64,000 nucleotides of DNA from Phoenix dactylifera (GCF_009389715.1 NW_024067676.1:1493501-1557500), one strand, 5' to 3'. Positions 50,801-64,000 are shown, numbered from the stretch's first letter. The notes: generated by a model from the sequence alone, not told the origin. Numbers and translations are program-made.

Positions 50801-53800
50801 AGGCATATCAAAGTTCATTTCTTGAAGGGAAGATGCATTGATGTTATACTTTGACTTCTCATTTAAAACTTTTCGACATACCCTAGAGCTCTCATATTTG
50901 CTCTATTCTCTTCAAAACCTTGTTGATACTTCCTATTTGCCTTAGCTGTGATGGTTAATCCACAAGGAAACCATAAGCTCATTTAGATGCAGGCAAATGA
51001 CGCCTCGAACTACACAATCATGTCAGATTACCTAGTTTTAGGGCTGTTCAGATGTGCAGACAGCTCATCCATGGAATAAACCAAACATAGCTGTTTAAGG
51101 AAAAGTCAACTGCACAGAGAAAAAATAACAACTGAGATGGGAAATTTTAATTCCTAGAGTCCCAATTTAGAATACAGTTAATCGCCTTTCCGGAGGAATG
51201 AGACATCCTAAAATTTTAGGAAATTCAAGATCCATGAGCTTACCCAATATGCTCATTAGTCCCGTGGCATGTCAGAATTAGTCTCACATGTTGTTCATCC
51301 ATCCAGTAGTATATTTATGCAACATCATAGGCTGAGATTGATCTGGGTTTAGTGATCTAGGCAGTAGTCAGAAGGAGCATATACAACCATGTAATATGAT
51401 TGGGTGCAAATGATTGTTTTAGCACAAGCAGGCAGGGCTTGAAATACTAGTTTGAAGGATATAGATGCTCTGATACACATACTATGTGAATGAGCCAAAT
51501 CTGGGAGAATGCATCCACTGGAGCAACTAACTTAAGATATCTACAAATAATGATACACAAAAAAACATGAACTAAGATGGTGTAGACTGCACCATTTTTC
51601 TTAATTTCCCCACTTGTTCCATAACACGATTGGTTATCAAAACCTGCATATCTAAGTATTCCTTTCAATACCTAGACCTATAAAACATAGCAACCAACTT
51701 AGTCCCACCTACTCACTAAGGCAAAATCGCTTTGTGAAACCCAAAACATTAGTTTCTTTATCAACAGTCCTGAACAACCCAAAATCCCAGAAACCCATTA
51801 ACGTCAAAAAATTAGTTTTTTATCAAAATGGCTTCTATTGCCTGGATACCAAAGAACACTATCTAATTAGGCTACAAGCCTCCAATTAAGCAAAATGAAA
51901 TCTTGTTAATCCACACAAAATCTTTATTGAGATTGTTCATCCATATAGAACTACATGCATGGGCTAAAGAGAAAAAAAAAACTCGTGCATCAGGACATGC
52001 CAACCAACCACCAATTAATAGCACCTTTTTTAATGTTCTAAACTCATTCCGTCTACTTCACAATAAGTTTGATTTACTGCAATGACTTAAATTAAGTTTT
52101 ATGTGTTTAGAATCGAAGCTTTGATAACCATCGTATAAACTGTCTAACATCTTATCTAACCATCTTTATCACTTCATCACCTAACTTTTGTAGTATCTGA
52201 TTATTTTGGTCATGGATGCATAAATCAGTAAGCTTTATAAAGCACAATGTTCAATTTTCCCTCTCCCTCCAGTGGCAGTGTATGTGAATGAACTTGTAAG
52301 TTTTAGATTTGGAATGTTGCATGCATGTAGAAGGATCCAAGACATCACCTCAGCAAGCCCACTATCCAATAGTAGTTCACGTCTCCGTACTGAAGGATCC
52401 TTCTTTCCTTCCACTGCTAACTGCACGCTCTCCCCACAAATTAAGCTATTATCATTATCAGATACTGAGGCTTTCATCTCAATCTCTGATTCCTTATCTG
52501 GGCCTGCTTCAGCAAGAGCTTCTTGCCCTTCAACCTGAAATGAAAATGTAAGGTTTAAACTTATTCTTACACCCTGTTAGATTGAATTGCATAAATTGCA
52601 AACAAAAAAATACCTTTGTGCAGAGGGAAGGAACAGATAAATTTAGACAAGCCAGGTCAGCTGGACTAAGATAGCGTGAGCACAGTGGATGGAGCAGTTG
52701 CAATAATGGGCGTCTTCCATTCTGAAGGTCCGCAGAAGAATTATTTTGTTATTCTATGAATACGCACCCTTTGAATTTGCCAGAAGAAATATCAAGGAAA
52801 TAAGAAACAACCAGTGATATTACAATCTGCTACCTTATCTAATACTAGTTCCTTCAGCACTGTTTGCAGCTCACGAATTACAATCTGATAAATAATATTC
52901 AGATATGTTGAGATAAGTGTCACCAGGTTGAATGTAATAAATTATACAACATTTATACTAATCAAACAACAAGGCACTGACCTTCGTTACAAGCTTTGTA
53001 TCATCAACCACTGAAAGGATGCAGATGAGCAGCTAGAAAATCAAAATAATGTAAATCAGTACTGATCCTAAGGATAATACACACGATAACATTCGTTTAA
53101 CTTGGTTAGAAATGACTTGAAATGTAAGGATCATAGAAGCTCAGAGAAGATACATAGAATAATCTTCTGACAGTTCTTGTTCAATCACTGAAATCATAAG
53201 ACGAGCCAAAGGCTCACTATGCTATAGAATATTAACAAAAAGAATTTATCCAAAACTAACAAACTAGTAATAAAACTTCTAAAAGCAAGTTAGATCAGTA
53301 ATTGGAAGGGAAAAAGCAGCATGGAACTTCTGTAATAACTTACTTCATAAGTTAATAAAGGAAGGGAAAAAAAAGCAGCATCCTGTAATTGGAAGATTGA
53401 GAATACATGGAACTTCTAGGTGTCCAAAGGTGACCAAAAATCTAACTTGGATGTAAAAATTATATATGTTAAAAGAAAACATATAATAATTGTCAAAAAG
53501 CATAAAATCCAAATCACAGCAAACATTTGTCGACATTGCTATGCATTAACCATTTAAACTTTCAAAGTGTTGTATGTTAATATTCATTTTGTTTTAGTAT
53601 ACCATATGCCAAAAATGGAAGGTGCAAATGGAAAAAAGGGGGAAAACATGTGTGCTAAGAAAAATATGATAGGGATTCCCAGAAAATAAAGAGTTTGGGA
53701 CAAACGTAGACTATTTTAGATGGATTTGTAGTAAATTTTAGATAAAGCACAATAAAATTACATGCTTTACTGATATAGACAGTCGATAAGTTCAATTTTA

Positions 53801-56800
53801 TAATCTAGTATGTGCATGCTGGTGGTGATAAACACAACTAAAAGCTGACCACAAATTTCATACATCTATTAATAATCAAACTCACAATTAGCAGCACAAT
53901 AAGTGGTATATAATGTAGTAAAACGAAACAACTTTATCATTCAAATCACAGAACAAGATGAGATGCTTATGGTTGTCATATGCAATAAGCGATGCCAACA
54001 ACTATTGATTCCAAAAGTAATACATAGTCACAAAACTCCAAAAAATGAACTCGCCACAAACTTCATCAAAAGCATTTTTCACTAAAGAACATCCGCTAAC
54101 AAGAAAAAAAACCTAAGCACAAAATATAAATCTGGCAAAAAATTGTTGAGATGAGTTCTTAATGAAAGAAGAATAGTATTGAAACAAGCAAGGTTCGCCG
54201 AACTAGTACCAGGATGCATACCATCCAGTTATCGATTCGCCACAGTACGGGTATGTTCCATGCCGTTCTACAGCATACTGAAACAAGGAGGGGGAGAGGG
54301 AGGAGAGAGAGGAAGAGAGGGAGGGAGGGAGAGGGAGAAAGGAGGGAGGCTTCACTGCAAAGGCTCCACGTTGAAGAGGGGGGATCGTTCGACACACAGA
54401 GAGAGAGAGAGAGAACAAAGAAGAGAGCCTTGAAGGCTTGCCAACGAGGGTTTCACGTCGACGAAGGTTACCATGAGGGTTTCACGTCGAAGAGGGTTAC
54501 CACAAACTTGAAGGCTTTGTGTCATCCAATGGAGAGACAGAGAGCGAAGAGAGAGCCTCGAAGGCTCTTGAATCATTGAACCATGTTGGACAGGAGGGTT
54601 ATTAAGTGAACCAAGTGATGTGGCTAAACCGTTCAAACTTGGCATCGATTTAGTTTGGTTCGAGCCGAACTACCTGGTTAGGGTCAGTTCAGCATCACTG
54701 GAAACAAGTGCCTTAAACGAAGCATAGTTGTACCAACTAAGGATATAATATGTAAAACCCTTATGATAATCACATGTTGAGATGCAAATTGATCAGGTCG
54801 AGCTAACCTAAACCTACTTAAATGTCAGTCAAATACAAGAATCTTTTTGTAAACACATTAGAACTTGGGTTTAAAATTAATAGATATGACCCTAGGTCTG
54901 ATCTTAATAGGATTCTGATTCTGATGAAGCTGGATTCTGCAGCAACCCTACCTGTATGCTGATAAACACTGATACTCAATCATGTATTACTATATTTTTC
55001 CCCCATACTCATCAAATTCTATGCAAATTGAGACAGAGAGCCATTAAAACCTTTAAAAAAGTTAAGAAAATTAAAAAGAAAAAGCATTCGTGAGGCAAAG
55101 TGGTGTTGTGATTAAAAAAAAAAGTAGCAAAAATTATCATGGTGGTACAATAAGCAAAATAAAAAAAAATGAAAAAATATACAATTAGCACGCATCCGCA
55201 GAGAGAGAGAGAGAGAGAGAGATATAATAAGATCATATGTTCTGAGATAACTAATCATGATCAGAGTTCAAAAGTCAAGAATACTTGTTCCTACAGAGTT
55301 GAGGAAGGAGTACTTACAAGACTCCCATACTGTTCAAGAGCTAGCTTTCTAGTGTTTCCCTTCATGCCTTTAATTATCTTCTTTCTTTCCTGAAAGCAGA
55401 TGATATTAAAAATATTTTAGAGACAAAATGAGTCACAACATTGTTTCAATTAATATTCTATATGCATATGACAAACCATGAGCATAGATCAGCACAAAAA
55501 CTGCATAATGAAAATCAAGAAAAGCATATCGCTTCTGGATGACAATAAGTACATTTTTTGAAATAATGAGTTCAAACATTGGAATACAAATTAACCATCA
55601 TCCTGAGAATTAGAATAAGGCTATGTAGGTGCCGTGAGTAAAGATACTCAATGACCTACAAGATTTTGAAAGATACCACATCATAAAGTATATCGAAATT
55701 GCTGATTTGTTATTATCAACAAGCACCTTGACAATTTAATTATTAAGTGAAATATTAGAATGAAAGACAATGTCAATAACATTGTTCACAATAAAATTCT
55801 TGTACAGACCTTTGCACTCCCATGCTTCACGCAGAGGATCCCAACCTTCAATCCATCTCTTGTACGCATCATTCGAACAAGAAGTGGTAGTTGCAACTTT
55901 TTCTTTTTATTTTTCATTTTTTTGGGTAACTGTGGAACTGGTTGGCTCTCATCTGCAGCAGATGAGTCTTGCACAAGAAGTGGTATTAACTGTTGAATCA
56001 CGTCTGCGGCAGAGGACTTTAAACAAAATCAAATCAGACAAGACATAGCAGCACCTGCTGTCATAGACAAAACACATACTGGATCTAAAGGTAGTGAATT
56101 AAACATGGTTAACATTACCCTGTCAGCTATTGTGAAGTACTCCACTAATGCAGTGTGTATGATAGAATAATCAACAATTCCTTTTTCCAAAAGTGGCTGA
56201 ATTACAGTAGTCATGTGCTGTAACACTGACGATTTCTGCAGTCCAAGTTTAGAGATTATATCTACCAACCTGATAAAATGTGAAAGGTGACATGTTAGCT
56301 CAGATGAAAACACACTCATATTCTGTGATTGAATTTCCAAATGAAACCAAAAACATTTATCACAAAAAAAAGAATAACACTTATATATATATATATATAT
56401 ATAGTTCATTGGTTGCAGATGAAAATTGCAATTTTAAATTGAATTCATGTTACGAGTAGGAGAATGCTTCTTGGACCTCAGGTTCAGATAACCCAGTAAT
56501 GTGGCATTTTTCTATTGGTCAAGGCCTGACAAGTTCCTACTTGTCAGACATATCTCACTGAGACCAGACAGGTGAAGGGGCACCAAGCCTAGGGTCACAA
56601 GTGAATATTGTGGTCCAACCAGCATTACATTAAACGAACGTTAAATCAGAGGATAGAAAAATGAAACATTGGTGACTTAATGCTCCAACTATAAGAGTAG
56701 TGGTAACTAAAGATGTTGCTTCATTCTTCTCTCAACATGATTCAGATACCCACCATCACCATCATAAAAGACCAGGACAGCCTAATGTCACGCCTCAGCA

Positions 56801-59800
56801 ATCAACCAACACACTGCCACAGCCATCGACAACCAGAGAACATCATACCTAAAATTTTCCAGCACCATTGTACCAGCATTACTATGCCAGCATGAAACAA
56901 CATTATACCTCTCATCAACTAGAGTTCATAATCTCCACTACAAATCCAATCACAACCACAAACCATAACCACCGGAATCCGTACACTCACCACTTTATGA
57001 AACCAATTGAATTATTGATATCACGACAAATCATCAGTTGTCATTGCCAATAATATTTCATCATTATAATATTACATTTCACTTTTTATCACCTCGAAGA
57101 AATTTACACCTTTAAAGAAATTTACACTCTATCTTTTTGATATCGTGTAGCTCTCAAGAAGAAAGTAGAAAATGTGACAAGTAGCTCAATGAAAGAGAAA
57201 AGAGAGTATTTTAAACCAGTCCCATTTACATTCATAATGTTTTTCATCTAAAAGGATAAATTTCCTAGATCAACTCAACTACGGTTTTTCCAAAACAATT
57301 ACAGCTCAGAACCGCATTTCTTTTCCTTGTATTTATGTTTATATTTTTTGAATATATATTTTATAAAGTCCAGTTTGATTAAGGTTATATTTATCCCTAT
57401 ATGTAAGTTTCATCCTTGGGTTAACTTTTTCTTCTTGATTGCATATTTAATTTTCTACCAAGATCAACTTGGATAGGACTATAAAGCATTTGGTTTATCT
57501 ATGGGATAAGAATCATTGAAAGAAAAATTCTTTCTAAATGACAAGTTTGCCTTACATTTTCATCCACCATTTAGGTTTAGATACTCTACTCAACTCAACT
57601 AAGCCTTTAATCCCAAACTAGTTCGGTCGGCTCCATGAGTCCTTTTCCTTCATTCCGCTCCATTTAGGACCACACTTTCTAAAAGATGTAGAGATATCAA
57701 ATTCTTCCTACTCCATCCCATGTGATTTTTGATCTATCTCTACCCCTCTTTCCTCTTATAAGATAAAATCACCCATTCATACTTTGTGCATCCCCTAGCC
57801 TACATTGTTTATGTCCAAAGCATCTAAGTTGTCCTTCTCTCAATTTGTCCTTAATTGGTGCTATCTCTACTTTTTTTTACAAATGATTTCATTTCTTCTT
57901 CTATCTTTTCTTATATTACGATAGACCACCCTCATCTTATGCACATGTTGTTTTCTAACAATCCAACAGTTTATACCATAAAACATAGCCAGTCGTATCG
58001 CTGATCTATAATTTTTTTCATTCAACTTGGCAGGTATCCTATGATCACATAATATCTCAATTGCACTTCTCTATTTTATCCAACCTGCTTTAATCATATG
58101 GATAACATTCCCTTCAATCTCCCCTAATGAATAATTGATCCTAAATACTAAAATGATAGCTTTCAGGAATCCTATGGATCACTCCACATTAATCTCTATT
58201 TCTAATTTTATTAAACTTCATTCCATGTATTCTGTCTTGGTTCTTCTTAACCTAAAACCCTTATATTTTAATGCACTCCTCCATAATTCCAACTTATGAT
58301 TCGCCTTGACCTTAGTTTCATCCACTAAGGCTATATCATCCATATATCTAAACATTTTAGGTTTAGATATATGGCTAAATACGGTGGACAAAGACATGGC
58401 CAGCCCTTAAATAGGCTAAAGTATTTTTGTTCACAAGACTTCAACATAGAGGTAGACTTGGGTACAACTTTCCAACACTAAATAAATAGCAAAATCCAAT
58501 TCAACCAATGAAAATTTTTAATCACAAGAATTCCTTCTTGCATTGCATATGCTATATAATGTATGGCTTTTTCTGTAAATACACAAGTGACTTTCTCCAT
58601 AAAATATGGACACCATATGACAAGCCTAGCAAAGTTACCTTCCCCATGCCCTAATCATCAATATACAATCACAAAAAAAAAGCTCCTCCAGATATATTAT
58701 TCAATGAGTTTCTGCACAATTTTATGCTTTGGAAGTTATATGCTGACTGTTTTCTAGTTATGTATTACCAAGATTAAGATGGTGCACCACCATTACACCC
58801 AAAAACAGTATAATATAAAGGATTAAGGCCAACACCTCTACTGAACATTGATACATTTCCCTTGGTTTCAAGAAGAATAGGAGACTGGAAGACTAAAAGT
58901 AAATGGCGGCAAGAATATGCCAAAGAACTGAGGCCATGGAAGTTTTGAAAAGTGTAGTAGAGATTGGAGGCATTGCAGCACCCATGGTACAGCAAAATAA
59001 TAGTACTAAACAGTATACTATGAAAAAAGGCATTACTAAATGAACAGCAACCCAGCAAGAAATAAGGGGGCAGATCATACAACATGTCCATGATCCTGGC
59101 CAAATGCCATATCACATTATCCTTGCGGAAAACATGTAAGCCATAAGAAAGCAAGATAATTTGCATATAACAGAAGGATGATGGATGGTAAATGCAAGCA
59201 TTAAAAAGCAGAGAGCACCTGAAGAATCATGTTTGTCTCCTTACCTGCCTGAATTTGTTAGGGTCAGGTCCTTAAATAGCTGAAGCTCTGCAGAGTACAT
59301 TTCCATCAAAAGACTCTGTTTTTGAGACCCGTTTGCCAGATGGTATACATGTTCAATGACTAGAAAAAGAAACAAGATTCATTTTAAAAAGTACCTAAAT
59401 CTGATTCAATATCAGAGGTTCAAACATATAAGAAATCAGCATACACTATTTTAAATGCACGATGGAGAGTTTCTATATGGTACCTAATAAGAAGAAAAGG
59501 CTATCTTTTGAGTAAGGAAACAAGGAAGGTGCAACAAAATTTTCATGAACAACAACCTTCAAACAGCACATAAGCTTGACAAAAAAAAATAGTACATTCT
59601 TAAATTAGCTCCAATTTCTCCTAGATTGTTCAGCTTTTTATATGTAACCCAGCAGTTGCACGTGCATATGATGAGTATGAAAAGTATCATCACAGGTGCA
59701 ACTCGAGCCAAGCATATGCTTCAAGTCGGACAAGGCCAATATGTACTTGGTTTGGGTTTGGCTAGGCAAGCAATAGCATGTTTGGGTTTAGGTTGGCAAG

Positions 59801-60426
59801 CATTAACAGGATTTCAACTCAAGTTCAGTTGAAACTATTTAAGCATGCAACACAACCAACTCCACATGGAAGAAATCCTAAAAGGATCCAAATTATATAT
59901 TGAGAGTATTACATAAAACCACAAATAAAATGATACCTTTACATGCATGCTTTACTCAAACTAGCCTAACAGAGCCTAGGGTATTTGTGTTGAAGATAAT
60001 GGAGTCAAGTCAAGCTTAAAGTCATGCATTCAAATTCCTTTTAAGGGTGAGGCAGAGCAGGGCTGATACCAATGGTTGCCGAATCGATCAAAACCGAGCC
60101 ATTCAGCCCATACTCAACTGAATGATGCTGAGTTGGGACAGTTCATCAGATTGGATTGATTTGGTTCCCTCCCCCGTTCAATGAATCAAGAGCCTTTGAG
60201 GGCTCTCTCGTTCGCTCTCTCTCCTCTCCAACTGCTCGCACCCTCCTCTTCAACATCGGAAGCCGTCATCAGTAAGCCTCCCCTCTATCTCTCTTCTTCT
60301 CTATCTCTCTCTTTCTCGAAGGCTAGGGTTTCTTCTCACCGAGCAATCAAGGAGAAGAAATCCCTCATATTCTCCAAGCCCCCGCGGTGGAGTGCTCAAA
60401 AGCCTCGCCTAATTGAAAAGAAGCCC

Positions 60427-60462
<36 letters not shown>

Positions 60463-63369
60463 CGCCGAATGCCACTTCTCCCCACTCTTCAATGCCGTGA
60501 ACCCATTGTCGGTAAGCCTCCCCCTCTCTCCCCCCTTCCTCTCTCCCTCTCCCTCCTTCCCTCTCTCTCACTTTCTCCCTCTCCCCTCCTCTTTGTTATG
60601 GTACGCCTCGACATGGTACAGTACATATCCATACTGTTCCGAACCAGTCACCAACCGGTATAACCCCCTATAGCGGTCCCACAAACCTTGTTTGATACAT
60701 TATTGGTCACAAGTTGTTCAACCTTGAACGATCATATTAAGCTTTTATGCATCCTATTCTTTAGCATAAACCATTTAACCATTGAATATGAACATCGGCA
60801 TCACGTGCAAAAATGAAGCAACATTGATGCACCGGCAAGCCCAAGTTTTCACATGCCGAAAGCATTAATTTTCTTATAATTTTTACCCAAAGTATGATGA
60901 ATAACGTGCACACGCAGAAATCTGGCACTGACTTCTACACAAGCATAATAAGTACAGATAAAAAAAAAATTGCAGATGTTCCTGTGTGCTTCTAAAACAT
61001 GTTTCTTGCAGGAAGTTTATCAGGGATCTTCTTTCAGTTCCATTGAGTTTAATTGCAATTATTGATTATCAGTCCTGTCTTCTGATTAGAATAACCAAAT
61101 AGCACTAAGCAATGACATAGTGATAGCATCAGAAAACTGTGTCGTACTAGATTGCTTAAGCTAAACAATTTCCACAGTTTTATTACATGCCTGCAGATCC
61201 TACTGTATGTCGAAGAAGAGAAGCAACATGCCCATGGAGAGAGGAGATGAACCATTCCAATTGTTTCTTTGTGGCTGCAAAACAAACAGGAAGGAATTTC
61301 ATACAAATTAAGAAACAAAAAAAAAGGGCAAAAGACTTTCAAATGACCTTGTCATTAAGTATTTCCACATGCAGTTTATGAGGCGTACCAGTGTCTAAAA
61401 GTTTCTTTACAAGGTGAACCGCATATTTCTTGCGTGAAAGAGTAAGAAAATGAGGTCGGAGAGCCTCAAAAACAGTATCTCTTTCTGCTTGACAACAGTA
61501 CTTAACACATGTCTGATAAACAGTGCAATATTCATCAGCAAAGAATCACACATCGGCAAGGAACATCATAATTACAATCATACAGTTACAATCATAAGTT
61601 ATCCCACCCTATACAAACATGGAGAACAACCAATAACTCATTGTCCAAAATTTTGCAAAGTGGAAAAAAACCCTGAGTACAAAATTGAACTCACTTGAAG
61701 AACACGTGCAGAGACATGAGAACCCACGATATCTAGAAACTTTCCATTCATCTTCTTCAGAGTTTCAGTTACCAACCTACAGATTTGTTAACCTTGTCAA
61801 AAGAGAAGGTAACAATTGAACATAAATAACTAACCAAGAAAAAAACATACTTGGATCTGTCCTCTTTCTGTATATTGTAACATCTCATTTTTTCCCATAA
61901 TGAAGCAAGCTCCTGTTACATGTGTTAAAAGAGGTTAGCTTTTTCAGACTTTGATCTAGTTCATCATTAGAATAATCAGGCTACACTAAAGATAATTAAT
62001 GCAGCATATTATGTCTCTGAAAATGTTTGGAATTTTTTTCTACAAATTGTATTACAAACAAAACATACTTTTATATGTGGAACTTGAGCATGAGAGCCGC
62101 AAGCAGTGAACATCATGAACAAAAACAAGAAAAACAGCATGTATCGCTGCAAGGATGGCAGTAACACGTTAAAGTGTGTGTATGCATAACCACAAATGCC
62201 ACGAGGAGAGTATGCTCTCACAGATAAACAAACACTGCATGAATGACTGATAATATGTTATTTACCTACGCCTAATGTTCAAAATTTATAACATATACAG
62301 TACTGGATTTCATAGATTATTGCGACTGCTAGAAACTTAAAATCTAGATGTAATTATTTAACAGGCTGATTAATTGTTCCATGCTGCACTCTCAAAAATC
62401 TATCAAAACCATATGCCAAAATGGGGGGGAAAGAGCAAAGGAAGTTGAGAAGCAAACCAACCAAACTTTGCATGAAATTTTGAAATAACGCATGGAGATT
62501 AACATGCATCCCTGATTGTAACTAAATCATGATAACAACATGGGTAAACGGATTCCAAAATAAAATTGGGTGCAATCAATATTACTTTCTCGAGACTGTA
62601 ATTTGGTTTCCTCTTCTTCTTCCTTGTCTCTGCCATGTCCTGCAACCAAAACATCAAAACCCAATTAGTATCTGATCCTCCTTAAACACAAGATGTTAAA
62701 CTCCATTTAGTTCCAGCAGTGCATCATCTTAAAAACAGAAAATACATAAAAAAACTAAGGAAATGAAACACCCCCAACACCCAGCTCATATTCCACGGCT
62801 AAAATTCTTGCTCGCCATGAAACTAACAATTCCAACATTCTCCCATAGCTAATTAAATTTTTCACATTGGTTTCCCAAAAAAACGAAAAATAGTTAGAAA
62901 CCACTTTCTCTCGAGAATCAGCATTCCTTGACGAAATACCAAAAATAGTAAATAAATGGGGCATTTTTTTTCCCTTCTCCAACAGCATCACTTGATCAGA
63001 GATTAAGAGGAAACGATGGTATTCGGTTAGAAATATCGATGCCAACGAAATCCACTTGAATCCAATATAGAAATAAGCCATAAAGCAACAGACTCAGATC
63101 GAGGAAGAGACCTTAGCAGCCAAGCGACGCTCCTTGGGGGTATTGGGTTTCTTCTTCGGCCGAAAAGCGGCCGATTTCTCCGGCTCGGCAAGCTTAACCG
63201 ACTTCGCTTTGAGGGCCTTCGGAGGCTTGTCGGAGCCCGTCGCCTGGAGCTTCGCGGGCTTGGACAAAGCCTTCTTGCGGTGCTTCGGATCAGGCTTCTC
63301 CCCTCCGTTCACCAAAGAGAGGTCGCGCTTCCTCTTCTTCAATCCACCGAGCTCCTCCATAGCCGCCAT
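47886..63369 (-). CDS. APUM24: pumilio homolog 24 (Puf6/PUM3 family)
   Basis: This is a probably nucleolar PUF-repeat protein of the Puf6/PUM3 group, needed in relatives for pre-rRNA processing and 60S assembly. Seventeen exons keep phase throughout: 63369-63112, 62639-62586, 61912-61851, 61776-61695, 61512-61389, 61274-61191, 59359-59245, 56269-56119, 56016-55810, 55389-55318, 53032-52982, 52884-52834, 52721-52614, 52534-52349, 48648-48574, 48352-48108 and 48009-47886. The product is 682 residues. Residues 1-105 are Lys-rich with nuclear-signal clusters (KKRKRD, KKKRKPN). From about 105 come ELASLWEKMRC, VGSHVSARVLQTCVKYC, KKYAVHLVKKLLD, RHTVGSAVIEHVY and LKVGILCVKHGSAKERKKI, i.e. PUF-type repeats. 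A CPL-type C-terminal region follows, to EGKCEMWAQGHSCKVVTAFL. Intron 6 needs a GC donor. Large introns hold an RTE LINE and other repeats. Confidence 0.95.
48649..52348. other. large intron 14 of APUM24
   Basis: This 3.7-kb intron is AT-rich. It holds a repeated 'ttcttttaaaaaatgggccacctta' block at about 49450 and 49525. Adjoining minus-strand reading frames at 50279-50076 and 50079-49867 together look like a decayed coding sequence, but I cannot assign them to a family. No splice-compatible extra exon was found. Confidence 0.5.
54190..54700. repeat. dispersed repeat: CCGGTAC-like end plus GA-rich core
   Basis: 'gaactagtaccaggatgcataccatcc...cacagtacgggtatgttccatgcc' is followed by about 130 bp of GA-rich sequence, then repeats of 'gggtttcacgtcgaagagggttacca' (about 54446-54500) and 'ggttcgagccgaac'. 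It lies in APUM24 intron 10. An inverted relative is at 60060-60690. Confidence 0.7.
57590..58365 (-). mobile_element. RTE-type LINE fragment (reverse transcriptase 3' part)
   Basis: Minus-strand reading gives MFRYMDDIALVDETKVKANH and then KLELWRSALKYKGFRLRRTK, followed by TEYME. This is the YxDD catalytic strand and following block of RTE-clade reverse transcriptases. The downstream broken frames show the usual K.R...I..DKLRE..LR.FGH region and the end 'gggattaaaggcttagttgagttgag'. It has many stops and is dead. It lies in APUM24 intron 7. Confidence 0.85.
60060..60700. repeat. dispersed repeat with CT-rich core (inverted relative of 54.2 kb)
   Basis: Cores of (CT)n at 60200-60340, 60428-60465 and 60510-60595 are followed by 'ggtacgcctcgacatggtacagtacatatccatactgttccgaaccagtcaccaaccggtat'-like words. 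These are the reverse complement of the left part of the 54.2-kb repeat. It lies in APUM24 intron 6. The long ORFs across it are repeat translations. Confidence 0.7.
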
Positions 63370-63538
63370 AGGCAAGAAGAGAACAGAAGAGATCCGAGAC
63401 TCCTCTCGGTGTCGAGGCGAGGGTTTTGGGAAGCGGAAGACTCGCCTAGCTGTTTTCCTGCGAGGGTTTTAGGGAGGCTGCTTAAGTTGGGAACACATTA
63501 GGGATCACCAGGGATCAGACGCATCATCAGCCGTTTGA

Positions 63539-63550
63539 TATATAGGGTTT
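63539..63550 (-). promoter_or_regulatory. APUM24 TATA box fused to a telo-box
   Basis: On the minus strand AAACCCTA (63550-63543) runs straight into TATATA (63544-63539), about 170 bp upstream of the ATG at 63369. Telo-boxes mark genes of the translation machinery, which fits a ribosome-assembly factor. A further telo-like 'aaaaccctcg' lies at about 63461-63471 in the leader. Confidence 0.6.
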
Positions 63551-63605
63551 AACAGGGTCCGTTGGACCAGAAATTATTATTTTCATAGGTTTATTTTATG
63601 CTCAG

Positions 63606-64000
63606 TTTTTTTTTTTTTTTTTTTTTAAGGCAGGCGGATCATACTTGACGAGTACAGATGCACCCAATAAAATCAAAAAATAAAATACCTCGGAGTGCCA
63701 AGGGCAACTCCTCATCTCCAGCCCACAGGATACTATCGGAATGACTGGCTACATAAGCAGCCACCCAATTCACAGCCCCATTAGCTTCACGGAAAATATG
63801 CTTGGCATGAAAGGCCCTCCATCCCTCACCATTGCCCAGATATCTCGGAGCAAAGGATGGACGCAACCATTATCCCTTGGGCCCCTCTGGATCCAACTGA
63901 TGATCGTGGCCGAGTCCCCCTTCAGGACGATGGAATTGGCCCGTAAAACACACTGGGCATAATAAACACCCGAAACTGATATGTCAAAGAGTTAACTATC
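63606..64000 (-). mobile_element. LINE 3' end with RNase H, cut by window edge
   Basis: A T run (63606-63627) is the tail of a minus-strand element. The minus frame reads WRAFHAKHIFREANGAVNWV then AAYVASHSD, preceded by a second frame with SIVLKGDSATIISWIQ-like sequence near 63940-63890. The start lies beyond the window. Confidence 0.82.

Noticed and set aside
60181-60673. Long ORFs rich in SLSLSL
   Set aside because: They translate (CT)n runs of a dispersed repeat inside an APUM24 intron.

Overview
This is nuclear DNA from a flowering plant, and most likely a monocot. The genes are split by GT-AG introns (two GC-AG), the intergenic DNA is AT-rich and full of retrotransposon debris, and the receptor gene is of the plant ERS type. 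The repeat style would suit a palm, but that is an impression and not a proof. No bacterial, organellar or viral segment was seen, and no tRNA, rRNA or CRISPR array.

Six protein-coding genes could be rebuilt exon by exon with consistent reading phase. From left to right they are: a group VII ERF transcription factor with an N-terminal Cys2 degron (4682-5391, minus); a small Ser/Lys/Arg-rich nuclear-type protein that I cannot name (10368-13105, plus); ribosomal protein eL19 (18563-23483, minus); an ERS1-type ethylene receptor (29668-35456, minus) whose last exon appears to carry a 1-base deletion; the AP-1 clathrin adaptor small (sigma) chain (41453-44816, plus); and a 17-exon Puf6/APUM24-type pumilio protein for ribosome biogenesis (47886-63369, minus). 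eL19 and APUM24 both serve 60S ribosome production, and both have AAACCCTA telo-box motifs next to their TATA boxes. The ethylene receptor and the oxygen-sensing ERF both belong to hormone and hypoxia signalling, but nothing in the sequence shows that they are co-regulated.

The rest is mobile and repeated DNA. A 1.46-kb copia-type LTR with a 21-bp GTCGACCCC array lies at the left end. At least nine fragments of L1-clade LINEs carry RNase H, zinc-finger or 3'-tail sequence, and one is a 98-bp tail flanked by a perfect 16-bp target-site duplication. There is also an RTE-type LINE fragment in an APUM24 intron, a tRNA-derived SINE, two Tourist-like MITEs, a roughly 590-bp tandem repeat (13.9-15.2 kb), and dispersed CCGGTAC-rich and GA-rich repeats. 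A promoter-like segment with a short ORF at 25.4-25.8 kb has no recognisable downstream gene.

I found no convincing undescribed multi-gene system. The best leads are the receptor frameshift, a duplicated splice acceptor in the eL19 gene, the two GC-AG introns, the orphan promoter and first exon, and the unnamed Ser/Lys-rich gene.
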